A DNA stretch of 21,590 nt, taken from CAZMYO01 sp964570525 (GTDB lineage: Bacteria > Patescibacteriota > Patescibacteriia > Magasanikbacterales > GWA2-37-8). The stretch's first letter is position 1. Every line of letters begins with the position of its first letter. The stretch is from the NCBI GenBank assembly GCA_964570525.1, contig CAZMYO010000056.1:1-21590 (forward strand). Direction: 5' to 3'. The translations under genes were made by a program, and so were the position numbers. Below are positions 1-7,864 of the stretch, piece after piece. The notes under the pieces are model-generated. The model made no database searches. It saw nothing but the letters and a program-made list of their open reading frames with translations, and was not told the origin of the DNA.

Positions 1-1002
1 GCCCTGGTGGTGGCTCGTTGGACGGGAATTCCGGTTACTAAAATGCTCCAGAGTGATAGCGATAAGCTGGCTGGCCTCGAGGCAATTTTGTCCGAGCGCA
101 TTGTTGGACAAGCTGAACCGATTAAATCGGTGGCCAACGCCATTCGCCGCTCGCGGGCCGGCATCTCCGAAGCTAACCGCCCGATCGGCTCATTCATCTT
201 CCTGGGGCCAACCGGCGTCGGCAAAACCGAACTCGCCAAAGCGCTCGCGGAATTTCTCTTTGATACTGAAGACGCTTTGGTTCGCGTGGACATGAGCGAA
301 TACATGGAAAAACATACGGTTTCTAAAATCATCGGCTCTCCCCCGGGCTACGTGGGTTACGAAGAAGGCGGCCAGCTTACCGAAATTATTCGCCGCCGGC
401 CGTATGCCGTGGTTTTGTTTGATGAAATTGAGAAAGCTCATCCTGATATTTTTAATATCCTGCTCCAAATTTTGGATGATGGCCGAGTTACCGATGCCAA
501 AGGACGCAAAGTTAACTTCAAAAATACCATCATTATCATGACGAGCAATCTCGGCAGCCAAACTATTCTTAACTTGCACAAACGCGGTGAGTTCGGCTTT
601 GGCCAAGCCCACGGCAAAGGCAAGGTGAGCGACCAGCTGGTGCGCGACAGTACCATGGAAGAGCTCCGCCAAAAATTCAAACCGGAATTCCTCAACCGGA
701 TTGATGAAATTATCATGTTCGAATCGCTCGGCGAGAAGCAGATTGAAAAAATCGTGGATCTCCAGCTCGCCCACATCCAGAAACGCTTGGACGAGAAAAA
801 GATAATTCTGGAAGTGGAGCCTTCGGCCAAAAAACTTTTGGCGAAAAACGGCTACAACCCCGAATACGGCGCGCGACCCTTGAAACGAATACTGCAAACC
901 GAACTTTTAGATCAGCTGGCGCTAAAAATCATTGAAAAGAAGGTGATTGATGGACAAACGGTGAAAGTTACGGCGAAGAAAGGGAAGATTGAGATTGAGT
1001 AA
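1..1002 (+). CDS. clpB: ATP-dependent disaggregase ClpB, C-terminal part (5' end outside window)
   Basis: The frame is open from the first base, so only the last 333 residues are present: the linker plus the second AAA+ domain (D2). Visible motifs are Walker A GPTGVGKT (fragment residues about 69-76), the pore-loop stretch GYVGYEEGG, Walker B VVLFDEIE, the sensor-1 region IIMTSNLGS and sensor-2 GARPLKR near the C-terminus. ClpB is a hexameric cytosolic unfoldase that works with DnaK to resolubilise aggregates. I prefer ClpB over ClpC because of RRSRAG before Walker A and AEFLFDTEDA after it, which are ClpB-like wording; the N-terminal and middle domains that would settle this are missing. The gene ends in TAA directly before a strong palindromic terminator. 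Family certain; ClpB versus ClpC likely. Confidence 0.92.
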   Translation, partial: ALVVARWTGIPVTKMLQSDSDKLAGLEAILSERIVGQAEPIKSVANAIRRSRAGISEANRPIGSFIFLGPTGVGKTELAKALAEFLFDTEDALVRVDMSEYMEKHTVSKIIGSPPGYVGYEEGGQLTEIIRRRPYAVVLFDEIEKAHPDIFNILLQILDDGRVTDAKGRKVNFKNTIIIMTSNLGSQTILNLHKRGEFGFGQAHGKGKVSDQLVRDSTMEELRQKFKPEFLNRIDEIIMFESLGEKQIEKIVDLQLAHIQKRLDEKKIILEVEPSAKKLLAKNGYNPEYGARPLKRILQTELLDQLALKIIEKKVIDGQTVKVTAKKGKIEIE

Positions 1003-1007
1003 AATCT

Positions 1008-1049
1008 ATAATAAACAATCCTCCGCCTAGGCGGAGGATTGTTTATTAT
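1008..1049 (+). terminator. Perfect 42-bp palindrome, terminator of clpB
   Basis: A perfect inverted repeat with 21-base arms starts 5 bases after the clpB stop. Its core is CCTCCGCCTAGGCGGAGG and the 3' arm ends in U-rich TTGTTTATTAT, so it can act as an intrinsic terminator. Being symmetric it could work in both directions. The core belongs to the TCCGCC/GGCGGA palindrome family that recurs across the window. Confidence 0.75.
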
Positions 1050-1067
1050 TAAGCTTAATACTAGGCT

Positions 1068-1096
1068 TTGTCAACACCATCTCCCTGTGCTATACT
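1068..1096 (+). promoter_or_regulatory. Sigma70-type promoter of the wall-enzyme gene
   Basis: TTGTCA (1068-1073), a 17-base spacer and TATACT (1091-1096). The ATG at 1106 lies only 9 bases beyond the -10 box, so the expected start of transcription (about 1102-1104) leaves a 2-4 base leader. The mRNA is probably leaderless; there is no Shine-Dalgarno sequence. Confidence 0.7.
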
Positions 1097-1105
1097 GAAC
1101 TACAT

Positions 1106-3319
1106 ATGCAGAAAATAGCGAAAAAACTAGTGGTGTTTTTAATGTTGCCAGGAATTTTGCTATCCCCTCTTTTGGCATCTGCTCAAGCGGATTTCAACCC
1201 CCACTTCATTCTCTCCGATCCGGAACTGGTAGACTACCGGAGCTGGACGCGCAATGATGTCCAAAAATTTCTTGACGATAAAGGCAGCTATCTCCGGGCC
1301 GATCGTACCGAAGACGCCAGCGGCACACCCAAGATGGCGGCTGATATTATCTATGACACCGCGCAACTCTACCAAATTAATCCAAAATTTCTGGTCGCTA
1401 CGCTCCAAAAAGAGCAAAGCCTCATCACCGACGACACGCCGACGCAAAAACAGCTGGACTGGGCAACTGGTTATGCCGTCTGTGATAGTTGCTATCTGGA
1501 CGATCCCAAGGTGATCAAATATAAAGGCTTTGGCAAACAAGTGGACGGCGCCGCCGGTATCATGCGCTGGTATTACGCTAATGAAGACAAACCGTTTATA
1601 AAAAAGAAAGACACGCCGATTAGAATTGACAACCAGGACGTGACGCCGCAAAGCTGGGCCACGGCGTTTCTCTACACGTATACTCCGCACCTCCACGGAA
1701 ATCGCAATTTCTGGCGCATTTGGAGCACTTGGTTTAAACAAACCTACCCCAACGGCACCCTGGTACGATCGGCCGAAACCGACGAGTACTGGCTGATTCA
1801 AGATGGGCAACGTCGCCGATTCAAAAACAAAACCACGCTTATCACTCGCCTCGACCCAAAGCTTGCCATTATAGTATCGGATACCGACCTTAGCAACTAC
1901 CAACTGGGCACAGAAATATCTTTCCCCAACTATTCCCTGCTCCAAGCCCCCTCGGGAATTTATTTGGTTGACTACGATACCCTCCGCCCGTTTGAATCCG
2001 AAGCCGTGGTGCGAAAAATCGGTTACAACCCCCAGGAACTGGTAGAAGTGCAAGATAGCGATTTAGCCGGCTACTCGCTTGGCCCTCTTATTACCGCCAG
2101 CACCACCGCCCCCCAAGGCGTCATTTATCAAATCACCGATCTCGCCAACACCTATTATCTCTTTAAAGATGATATCCTAACCCCGCTCATCGACAAGCGG
2201 GTGGTAGAAACTAATTTCAAGGGCCTGAATATAGAAAAGCACAAACTAAAAGAGCTGTCTCAACTCATTATCGCCGACGTACCGCTCAAATTTAACGACG
2301 GTATCTTGCTACAAACAACAAACAGCAATATTGTTTATGTTCTTGATAAAGGTAAAAAACGCCGCCTGGCGGATGATGAGACCTTCCGGGCGATGGGTTA
2401 CAAGCGTTCCAATATCGTTACTGTTGAATTGAGCACCCTTCTCAATTTACCCGAAGGCGAGCCGCTTTTCTTAAACAGCAATTTATTATCGTCTAAAAAT
2501 AAATTTTTGGGTGACAGCGCCGCGCCGGTCGCCGATCAGTTTAAAAGCAAACTGCCAAGCTACCTGGTGGCCGAATACCCAAGCGGACGCATTATCTCGG
2601 GAAAAAATATCGACGTACGCCGCTCCATCGCTTCGCTCACCAAACTCGTAACCGCCTACGAAGCGCTGGCCCAGGATTACAATCTTGTTAAAAGCACGGT
2701 GTACACGAGCAAAAAGTATGGCGCTGAAACCGATGCGCTGCACCTAAAAGACGGCGAAAAACTAAGAAATATGGACATATTCAATACCATGCTGGTCGCC
2801 TCCAACAACGGCGCCGCCCGAATGGTGGCCCAGGGTACTGGCCTCGGGGAAGTTGAATTTATAAAGAAAGCTAATGTACGTCTAGAAGAATGGGGGGCGG
2901 ACAACACTACGATCACCGACGTAACCGGCCTTGACGAGGGAAATAAATCTACCGCGCGTGATTTGTTAAAAATATTCACCAAAACACTCGCCAACAAAAC
3001 TATCAAAGACGCTCTTAGCCGAACCGAATATAGTTTTAGAGAACTGGTCGATAAAAATGGCACAGCGGCGCATGCTTTCAAGAACACCAATCAGCTTATT
3101 AAGGTTCCGGGAAGAAACTATCGTATTTTGGCAAGTAAAACCGGCTATACCGATGAAGCCGGCGCGATACTCATCATGCTCGTTGAATCGCGAAAAACCA
3201 AAAAGCAGTATGTGATTATAACGCTCGGAAACAGCGATTACCCCAAACGTTTTGAAGAGCCAAATAAAATCGCTCAATGGATTTCTACTGGAAAAATAAA
3301 AATTGCCGACAATAAATAA
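1106..3319 (+). CDS. Secreted wall enzyme: lysozyme-like domain + wall-repeat modules + D,D-carboxypeptidase (S11)
   Basis: The 737-residue protein is built in three blocks. Residues 1-27 are a signal peptide (KKLVVFLMLPGILLSPLLASA). Residues about 35-215 form a helical domain containing INPKFLVATLQKEQSLI (possible catalytic Glu103), LDWATGYAVC and GFGKQVDGAAG, the pattern of lysozyme-like/lytic-transglycosylase-type domains of cell-wall proteins. Residues about 217-455 hold four degenerate modules of 50-60 residues of the type G-x-L-hydrophobic-(Y)-x-hydrophobic-KRR, each ending near a DLxxY/ELSxL element, likely wall-binding. Residues about 485-737 are a penicillin-binding S11 peptidase with all three motifs: S510-L-T-K513, S566-N-N and K678-T-G. 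The product should act outside the membrane, trimming pentapeptides and perhaps cleaving glycan. Joining both activities in one chain is unusual. S11 assignment secure; the first domain is an inference from sequence pattern. Confidence 0.85.
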   Translation: MQKIAKKLVVFLMLPGILLSPLLASAQADFNPHFILSDPELVDYRSWTRNDVQKFLDDKGSYLRADRTEDASGTPKMAADIIYDTAQLYQINPKFLVATLQKEQSLITDDTPTQKQLDWATGYAVCDSCYLDDPKVIKYKGFGKQVDGAAGIMRWYYANEDKPFIKKKDTPIRIDNQDVTPQSWATAFLYTYTPHLHGNRNFWRIWSTWFKQTYPNGTLVRSAETDEYWLIQDGQRRRFKNKTTLITRLDPKLAIIVSDTDLSNYQLGTEISFPNYSLLQAPSGIYLVDYDTLRPFESEAVVRKIGYNPQELVEVQDSDLAGYSLGPLITASTTAPQGVIYQITDLANTYYLFKDDILTPLIDKRVVETNFKGLNIEKHKLKELSQLIIADVPLKFNDGILLQTTNSNIVYVLDKGKKRRLADDETFRAMGYKRSNIVTVELSTLLNLPEGEPLFLNSNLLSSKNKFLGDSAAPVADQFKSKLPSYLVAEYPSGRIISGKNIDVRRSIASLTKLVTAYEALAQDYNLVKSTVYTSKKYGAETDALHLKDGEKLRNMDIFNTMLVASNNGAARMVAQGTGLGEVEFIKKANVRLEEWGADNTTITDVTGLDEGNKSTARDLLKIFTKTLANKTIKDALSRTEYSFRELVDKNGTAAHAFKNTNQLIKVPGRNYRILASKTGYTDEAGAILIMLVESRKTKKQYVIITLGNSDYPKRFEEPNKIAQWISTGKIKIADNK

Positions 3320-3347
3320 ATTTAACTTGATAAAAATTAAAATTCAT

Positions 3348-4139
3348 ATGTCCCTCGTCTTCGCCGCCATCGCTCCGCATACGCCTCTCCTAATTCCAGC
3401 TATTGGAAAAAACAACCTCAAAAAATTATCCAAAACCAAACAAGCGCTCGAGCGGCTTGAGGAAGATTTGTATTTAAGCCACCCCGATACTATTCTGATT
3501 ATCTCATCTCACGGCCATATTCTCCCTGATGCTTTTAGCCTGAACTTCTGCGCCGAGTATGAAAGTGATCTCCGCGAATTCGGCGACTTAACCACTAAAC
3601 TAAAATTTAAGGGCGACGTGGATTTACCTTATAAAATACGCGCGGCCGGTAAAAAAGAAGGATACCCCACGGTAATTGTAAGCGAATGCGCGCTTGATCA
3701 TGGAGTGGTGGTGCCGCTATTTTACCTAACTCGCCATCTGCCGAATGTTAAAATTCTGCCACTTCGCTTTTCTAATTTGGATTGGAAAACACATCTTGAT
3801 TTCGGCTATCTCATAAAAGATCAGATCATGCATACCAATAAACGCGTAGCCATCATTGCTTCCGGCGATCTTTCGCACGCCCTCACGACCAATGCTCCCG
3901 CCGGCTTTAACCCGGCCGGAGCGGAATTTGACCAAAAAATCCAAGAGCTTCTCTCGGCTGGTAATTCTACCGGGCTTCTCCGTCTTAGCTCGGAAATGGT
4001 AAGTAATGCCGCTGAATGCGGATTGCGCTCCTTCTTGATACTTATGGGAATTCTGCGCGGCGTACACTTCACCTATGAATCCTATGCCTATGAGGGGCCA
4101 TTCGGCGTAGGCCACTTAACAGCCAACTTGGTTCTGTAA
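3348..4139 (+). CDS. LigB/Memo-like protein (class III extradiol dioxygenase subunit B fold)
   Basis: The protein has 263 residues from the ATG at 3348. An upstream in-frame start at 3303 would add a Lys/Ile-rich tail overlapping the previous gene and is less likely. Family features: N-terminal FAAIAPHTPLLIP (His11), SSHGH (His55, His57), ALDHGVVVPL (His118), ASGDLSH (His177), AECGLRS and the closing EGPFGVGHL. These match the LigB-type domain found in AmmeMemoRadiSam proteins of Firmicutes and many CPR bacteria, where it is often fused or adjacent to an AMMECR1 domain. Here it stands alone, with no AMMECR1 or radical-SAM partner in the window. The His residues suggest metal binding; substrate and reaction are unknown. 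The start lies 28 bases after the wall-enzyme stop and 10 bases separate its stop from priA, consistent with one operon. No SD sequence. Confidence 0.75.
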   Translation: MSLVFAAIAPHTPLLIPAIGKNNLKKLSKTKQALERLEEDLYLSHPDTILIISSHGHILPDAFSLNFCAEYESDLREFGDLTTKLKFKGDVDLPYKIRAAGKKEGYPTVIVSECALDHGVVVPLFYLTRHLPNVKILPLRFSNLDWKTHLDFGYLIKDQIMHTNKRVAIIASGDLSHALTTNAPAGFNPAGAEFDQKIQELLSAGNSTGLLRLSSEMVSNAAECGLRSFLILMGILRGVHFTYESYAYEGPFGVGHLTANLVL

Positions 4140-4149
4140 TCTCTTCGGT

Positions 4150-6018
4150 ATGTTTGCCCATGTTATACCGGCTAAACGAGGTAAGCGAAGCCTGCCATTT
4201 TTTGAATATAGCGTTCCACCGGAAATAGAAAAAAATATTTCCGCGGGGCACATCGTAAAGATCCCCTTGCGCGCGAGCGAAGAATTCGGGGTAGTTAAGT
4301 CTTTACACGCTACTCCGGAAGGCGAACGACTGAAACCGTTGAAGGACATCGTGGGATCGGCTCCTTTTATTTCTTCCGGACAACTGGCTTTTTTGGAAGA
4401 ACTGTCGCTACTATACCGCGCTTCGCTCGGATTCCTAATAAAAAATAATCTGCCCGAACTTGGCAAACGCCGACTTAGTAAATTTAAAGAAGTGGCTCTT
4501 CCCGTATTCCCCGCCGACAATCTTTCAAAATCAACTAAACCAACGCTGGCCACTTATCGTAATTATGATGATAAAAAAGTTCTGTTCAATCGGCTGGTAG
4601 CGGACCCCGGACAAACGCTCGTGATAGTGCCAGAGATTCCCGATATTGAAGCGGCGGCCAAGATTTTTGACCATGACGATAAACACGTAGTTGTAATCAC
4701 GAGCAAATTATCCGCGCGTGATATCTATGAGCGCATGCTCTCGGTTCGCTCTGGCGAAAAAAAAATTATTATTGGCACCCGCCGCGCGTTTTTTCTTCCT
4801 TTCTTTAATCTTCGCGCTGTTATAATCGACGACGACGCGAGTCCCAGCAATAAAAGTTGGGACATGGCGCCACGCTTCCACAACCGCGACGCCGCGCTCC
4901 TGCTTACTAAGCACCACGGCGCCGAGTTATATATCACGGGGCACACACCAGCTGTAGAGACTTATTATTTTGCCAAAAAAGAAGTCTACAGACTTTCTGG
5001 AGACTTGATTCCACACCTACGCCAAGATGCCACGCTTATCAACATGAAAGAAGAGCGCCACGGCGGCAACTACAGTATAATAAGCGACGAACTCGCCGCG
5101 GCGCTCACTAAAACCTCCGGCTCGATTTTTCTCTTTCTCAATCGCCGGGGCAGCCTCAACTACATTGCCTGCCGCGACTGCGGTGAGATTTCAATTTGCC
5201 CAACCTGCCGCCGCTCTCTCACCTATCACCGTTCCACCGCTACGCTCGACTGCCACTACTGCAAATACCGGCGACCCATGATACCTAACTGTCCCAAATG
5301 CCACGGAACAAACCTGGCAATGTACGGGGCGGGCACCGAACTGGTGGAGCAGGAGATAAAAAAATATTTCCCCGCCGAGAAACGCGCAATTATCCGAATT
5401 GAGGGAGATGAAAAAAGTCTACGCCACCTCAATACCTCGGAAAAACAAATTATTATCGGCACGCAACTTGTTTGGCACCACCTGGATTGGTCTAAACTTG
5501 AACTCGTTGCTCTCCTGGATGCCGACACTTCTCTGTTTGTGCCGGAATTTAAAATGGCAGAAAATGCCTGGCACACTCTCCGCGACGCCGTTTACCGCAC
5601 CACGCCTTCCGCAATGCTATTTATTCAAACGAACCATCCCGAGCATATAGTTTTTCGCGCGCTAACCGAGCCGGAGTTATTTTACACCCAGGAACTCACC
5701 CAAAGAAAGATGTTCTTGTATCCTCCCTATAACTTTCTGCTTAAAATGTTCTCCGGCCACGAGGAAGAAAACTATATTAAGCGAGAAGCCAACGAACTCT
5801 ACCGGGCGCTTCTGGAGTTGACTAAAAGCAATCCAGATATTAAAATAACTGCTAACCTAGAGATGTTTCCGCCATTCTACCAAGGAAAACACTGGCAGGT
5901 AATTATTGCGAAATTAAATTATAAAAATTATAAAAGCAATACTAAACGAATACTCAACAAACTGCCCGAAAGCTGGAAAATTGATCTCAATCCAAACACA
6001 ATCTTAAGCCTAGCTTAA
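4150..6018 (+). CDS. priA: Primosomal replication-restart protein PriA, helicase motifs lost
   Basis: The 622-residue protein has the PriA layout: N-terminal 3'-DNA-binding region (VIPAKRGKRSLPFFEYSVP), a helicase-like core, and an inserted zinc module with all eight cysteines in four CxxC pairs (C341/C344, C350/C353, C368/C371, C381/C384). The C-terminal part has YPPYNFLLK near residues 524-532. PriA reloads the replisome at stalled forks. The ATPase motifs are gone: around residues 130-165 there is no GxxGSGKT before LVIVPEI; DEEH has become IIDDDA (226-230); the usual GSATPS is TGHTPA; the usual KGHDF after GTQ is HHLDW; and the QVAGRAGR motif VI is replaced by RDAVYRTTP. The frame is intact over the full length, so it is probably a functional non-helicase scaffold, as proposed for actinobacterial PriA. 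ATG 10 bases after the LigB stop; no SD. Confidence 0.85.
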   Translation: MFAHVIPAKRGKRSLPFFEYSVPPEIEKNISAGHIVKIPLRASEEFGVVKSLHATPEGERLKPLKDIVGSAPFISSGQLAFLEELSLLYRASLGFLIKNNLPELGKRRLSKFKEVALPVFPADNLSKSTKPTLATYRNYDDKKVLFNRLVADPGQTLVIVPEIPDIEAAAKIFDHDDKHVVVITSKLSARDIYERMLSVRSGEKKIIIGTRRAFFLPFFNLRAVIIDDDASPSNKSWDMAPRFHNRDAALLLTKHHGAELYITGHTPAVETYYFAKKEVYRLSGDLIPHLRQDATLINMKEERHGGNYSIISDELAAALTKTSGSIFLFLNRRGSLNYIACRDCGEISICPTCRRSLTYHRSTATLDCHYCKYRRPMIPNCPKCHGTNLAMYGAGTELVEQEIKKYFPAEKRAIIRIEGDEKSLRHLNTSEKQIIIGTQLVWHHLDWSKLELVALLDADTSLFVPEFKMAENAWHTLRDAVYRTTPSAMLFIQTNHPEHIVFRALTEPELFYTQELTQRKMFLYPPYNFLLKMFSGHEEENYIKREANELYRALLELTKSNPDIKITANLEMFPPFYQGKHWQVIIAKLNYKNYKSNTKRILNKLPESWKIDLNPNTILSLA

Positions 6019-6021
6019 AAT

Positions 6022-6513
6022 ATGGTACACAATATTGTTTTCGAACCGAATCCAATGCTTCACAAGCGAAGTGTTGATGTTGAGTTAAAAGAAATTTCTA
6101 CCAAAGAGATGCAAAAATTTATTAAAGACATGGTGGAAACCATGTACGTAAAAGATGGTGTGGGGCTGGCCGCGGTGCAGGTAGGGAGGCCGATGCAACT
6201 CTGCGTGATTGCTAAAAATTATAACGCTCTGAACGAACATGAGGACTTGTGCCTTATTAACCCAACCTGGACTAAGCTGTCTCTCTTTAAAGGGTTAGAT
6301 GAAGAGGGTTGTTTATCCGTGCCCGGTATCTATGGCCAAGTAAAACGCTATCTTAAAATAAAAGTGCGAGCGCTCGATAAAAATGGCCAGCCCCTGGAAT
6401 TTGCCGCCGAAAATTTCTTTGCCCGCATTATTCAGCACGAGGTTGACCATTTGAATGGAATTTTATTTATTGAGAAGGCGAAAAATCTTCATAAAATCAA
6501 TAAGGAATTATAA
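6022..6513 (+). CDS. def: Peptide deformylase
   Basis: The 163-residue protein carries the three deformylase motifs: GVGLAAVQVG (residues 46-55), EGCLSVPG (95-102, metal ligand Cys97) and QHEVDHLNG (138-146, ligands His139 and His143, catalytic Glu140). It removes the N-terminal formyl group from nascent proteins at the ribosome exit using a bound metal, normally Fe2+. It starts 3 bases after the priA stop, so it is almost certainly co-transcribed, and the formyltransferase gene fmt follows about 400 bases later on the same strand. That is the common def-fmt pairing, here split by a small gene on the opposite strand. Length is normal and no key residue is missing. Confidence 0.95.
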   Translation: MVHNIVFEPNPMLHKRSVDVELKEISTKEMQKFIKDMVETMYVKDGVGLAAVQVGRPMQLCVIAKNYNALNEHEDLCLINPTWTKLSLFKGLDEEGCLSVPGIYGQVKRYLKIKVRALDKNGQPLEFAAENFFARIIQHEVDHLNGILFIEKAKNLHKINKEL

Positions 6514-6524
6514 AAAAAGAAGAA

Positions 6525-6573
6525 GCCGACAGCTCGCGGAGCGTGCTTGCGCACATCTCGCTGAACCGTCGGC
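6525..6573 (-). terminator. Intrinsic terminator of the small lipoprotein gene
   Basis: Read on the - strand, the outer stem GCCGAC (6568-6573) / GTCGGC (6525-6530) encloses further pairing such as AGCG/CGCT, and is followed by TTCTTCTTTTTTT. It begins 10 bases after the TAG at 6583-6585, which supports that TAG as the original gene end. In the + direction only a weak U-tract follows, so it would not stop def transcripts efficiently. Confidence 0.7.
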
Positions 6574-6582
6574 TGGATTCGA

Positions 6583-6866
6583 CTACTTGAGTTGTCCCCT
6601 GTCTCGTTCGAGCGCTTTGAGCGCCGCGCCGACGGCGCCAAATGGCTACGGACGCCTGGCTTGTCGCAGTCCACCTTCCACGCGAAAGTGGTGTCGTAGG
6701 AAAGGTAAAACTTAGAAATCGCCACGCACTCCTTCGAAATACCGTCGTAGAAGTATTGGCGATCGACGTTGAACCGATACTGATAATCCTCGGCCTTTTC
6801 ACGCTTCTCCTGGGGAGTGTTCTCGCACGCGCCAGCCAACAACACGAAGAAAAAGATCGCTCTCAT
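6583..6866 (-). pseudogene. Small secreted lipoprotein-like gene with strong SD, apparently frameshifted
   Basis: The reading frame from ATG 6866 starts MRAIFFFVLLAGAC, a short signal peptide with a lipobox-like end, and continues with an acidic/aromatic region (DYQYRFNVDRQYFYDG) and two cysteines (KECVAIS and VDCDKP). The ribosome binding site is excellent: AAGGAGGA (6871-6878), GGAGG 5 bases before the ATG. After about residue 60 the frame becomes unnatural (Arg/Ser-rich) and runs 70 bases past a terminator. A second frame, open from about 6637, reads FGAVGAALKALERDRGQLK and stops at TAG 6583-6585, 10 bases before the terminator hairpin. A single-base shift near 6637-6650 would join the two into a protein of about 94 residues. 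The shift could be real decay or a sequencing error. Function unknown; I do not recognise a named family. Confidence 0.6.
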
Positions 6867-6917
6867 TGTTTCCTCCTTTTCCCGAAGATGGGAATAAAAT
6901 AATCCTACTATAAAATT

Positions 6918-7853
6918 ATGTCCCTATCAATAACTAAACCAAAAATCGTCTTCTTCGGCACCCACGACTTTGGCGCGGCCATGCTACAAGCACTGATTAA
7001 CAGCAAGCAGTATGATATTGTCGCCGTTGTCACTCAACCCGATCGCCCCGTCGGCAGATCGCAAGAGCTGGAAAAATCGCCAGTAAAAATTTTAGCTGAA
7101 AAAAATAATTTGCATGTTTTTCAACCCGAGCCACTCAAGACTTTCGACTTTGGACTTTCGACTTTCGACTTGGGAATCGTCTGCCAATACGGCCTAATCA
7201 TTCCTAAAAAGATTTTGGATCTGCCAAAATTTGGTACGCTTAATGTCCATACTTCCCTTCTCCCCAAATACCGTGGCGCCTCCCCCATCCAAACCGCTCT
7301 CATGAATGGAGAAAAAAAAACCGGCGTTACCATCATGCTCGTGGATGAAAAAATGGATCATGGGCCAATTTTGGCGCAAGAAAAAATCACCATTGATCCG
7401 GATGATATCGCGCCAAGCTTGAGCAAACGAATGGCTCCTGTGGCCGGCAATCTTCTCCTCAAAACGATTCCCGATTACCTCTCCGGTAAAATTACTCCCC
7501 AACCGCAAGATGAGACTGAGGCGACGTTCTGTAAAATTTTAACCCGTGACGACGGAAAAATTGACTTCAAAAAAACAGCCGACGAAATTTATAATCTCTA
7601 TCGCGGACTGACCCCGTGGCCTGGCGTGTGGACAAAGTGGGATGGGAAACGGTTGAAACTTCTTAGCATCGCTCCCTCTCCTTCAAGGAAAGGGACGGCG
7701 GGCGAGGTCAAAGTCGTCGACAACAAAATTTTCATCAGTACTGCCGATGGTTCGATTCAAATTTTAGAATTACAACTTGAGAGCAGGGGAGCGATGGATG
7801 CGAGGACGTTTTTGACGGGGTATAAAGATATTGATGGAGCAGTGTTAACCTAA
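6918..7853 (+). CDS. fmt: Methionyl-tRNA formyltransferase
   Basis: The 311-residue protein transfers a formyl group from 10-formyl-tetrahydrofolate to initiator Met-tRNA. The N-terminus is Rossmann-like (IVFFGTHDFGAAML), followed by the catalytic stretch GTLNVHTSLLPKYRGASP with Asn109 and His111, and MDHGPIL with Asp147. The C-terminal tRNA-binding domain begins near residue 205 (ILTRDDGKIDFKKTA, GLTPWPGVW). Two short repeat-derived segments are embedded: residues 75-85 (TFDFGLSTFDL), encoded by a tandem 14-base repeat just before a core strand, and residues about 253-262 (PSPSRKGTAG), encoded by a CCCTCTCCTT-type inverted repeat. The frame is kept through both. ATG directly follows an AT-rich stretch without SD. 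Stop TAA. Confidence 0.95.
   Translation: MSLSITKPKIVFFGTHDFGAAMLQALINSKQYDIVAVVTQPDRPVGRSQELEKSPVKILAEKNNLHVFQPEPLKTFDFGLSTFDLGIVCQYGLIIPKKILDLPKFGTLNVHTSLLPKYRGASPIQTALMNGEKKTGVTIMLVDEKMDHGPILAQEKITIDPDDIAPSLSKRMAPVAGNLLLKTIPDYLSGKITPQPQDETEATFCKILTRDDGKIDFKKTADEIYNLYRGLTPWPGVWTKWDGKRLKLLSIAPSPSRKGTAGEVKVVDNKIFISTADGSIQILELQLESRGAMDARTFLTGYKDIDGAVLT
7139..7172 (+). repeat. Tandem 14-base repeat inside fmt
   Basis: GACTTTCGACTTTG is followed by GACTTTCGACTTTC and a partial third copy GACTTGG, a period of 14. It is translated in frame as TFDFGLSTFDLG within Fmt. The identical 14-mer GGACTTTCGACTTT (here 7152-7165) occurs twice inside alaS (20274-20287 and 20290-20303), where it lies antisense to the gene. 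Confidence 0.8.
7674..7694 (+). repeat. Imperfect inverted repeat inside fmt (CCCTCTCCTT type)
   Basis: CCCTCTCCTT, one base, AAGGAAAGGG: 10-base arms with one mismatch. It is coded in frame as part of the Fmt C-terminal domain and resembles the CCCCTCTCTC/GAGAGAGGGG hairpin in the fmt-wzy spacer 230 bases downstream, so both probably come from one repeat family. Confidence 0.55.
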
Positions 7854-7864
7854 TGCCAACGAAT

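Noticed and set aside
190..897. 235-codon ORF antisense to clpB
   Set aside because: Shadow frame of a strongly conserved AAA+ domain; no promoter or SD.
1046..1074. Possible - strand promoter opposite the wall-enzyme promoter (TTGACA with TAATAA)
   Set aside because: It would read straight into the clpB terminator and antisense of clpB; the -10 match is weak.
6642..6902. 86-codon + strand ORF before fmt
   Set aside because: Lies opposite the lipoprotein gene with its signal peptide and SD; no SD of its own.
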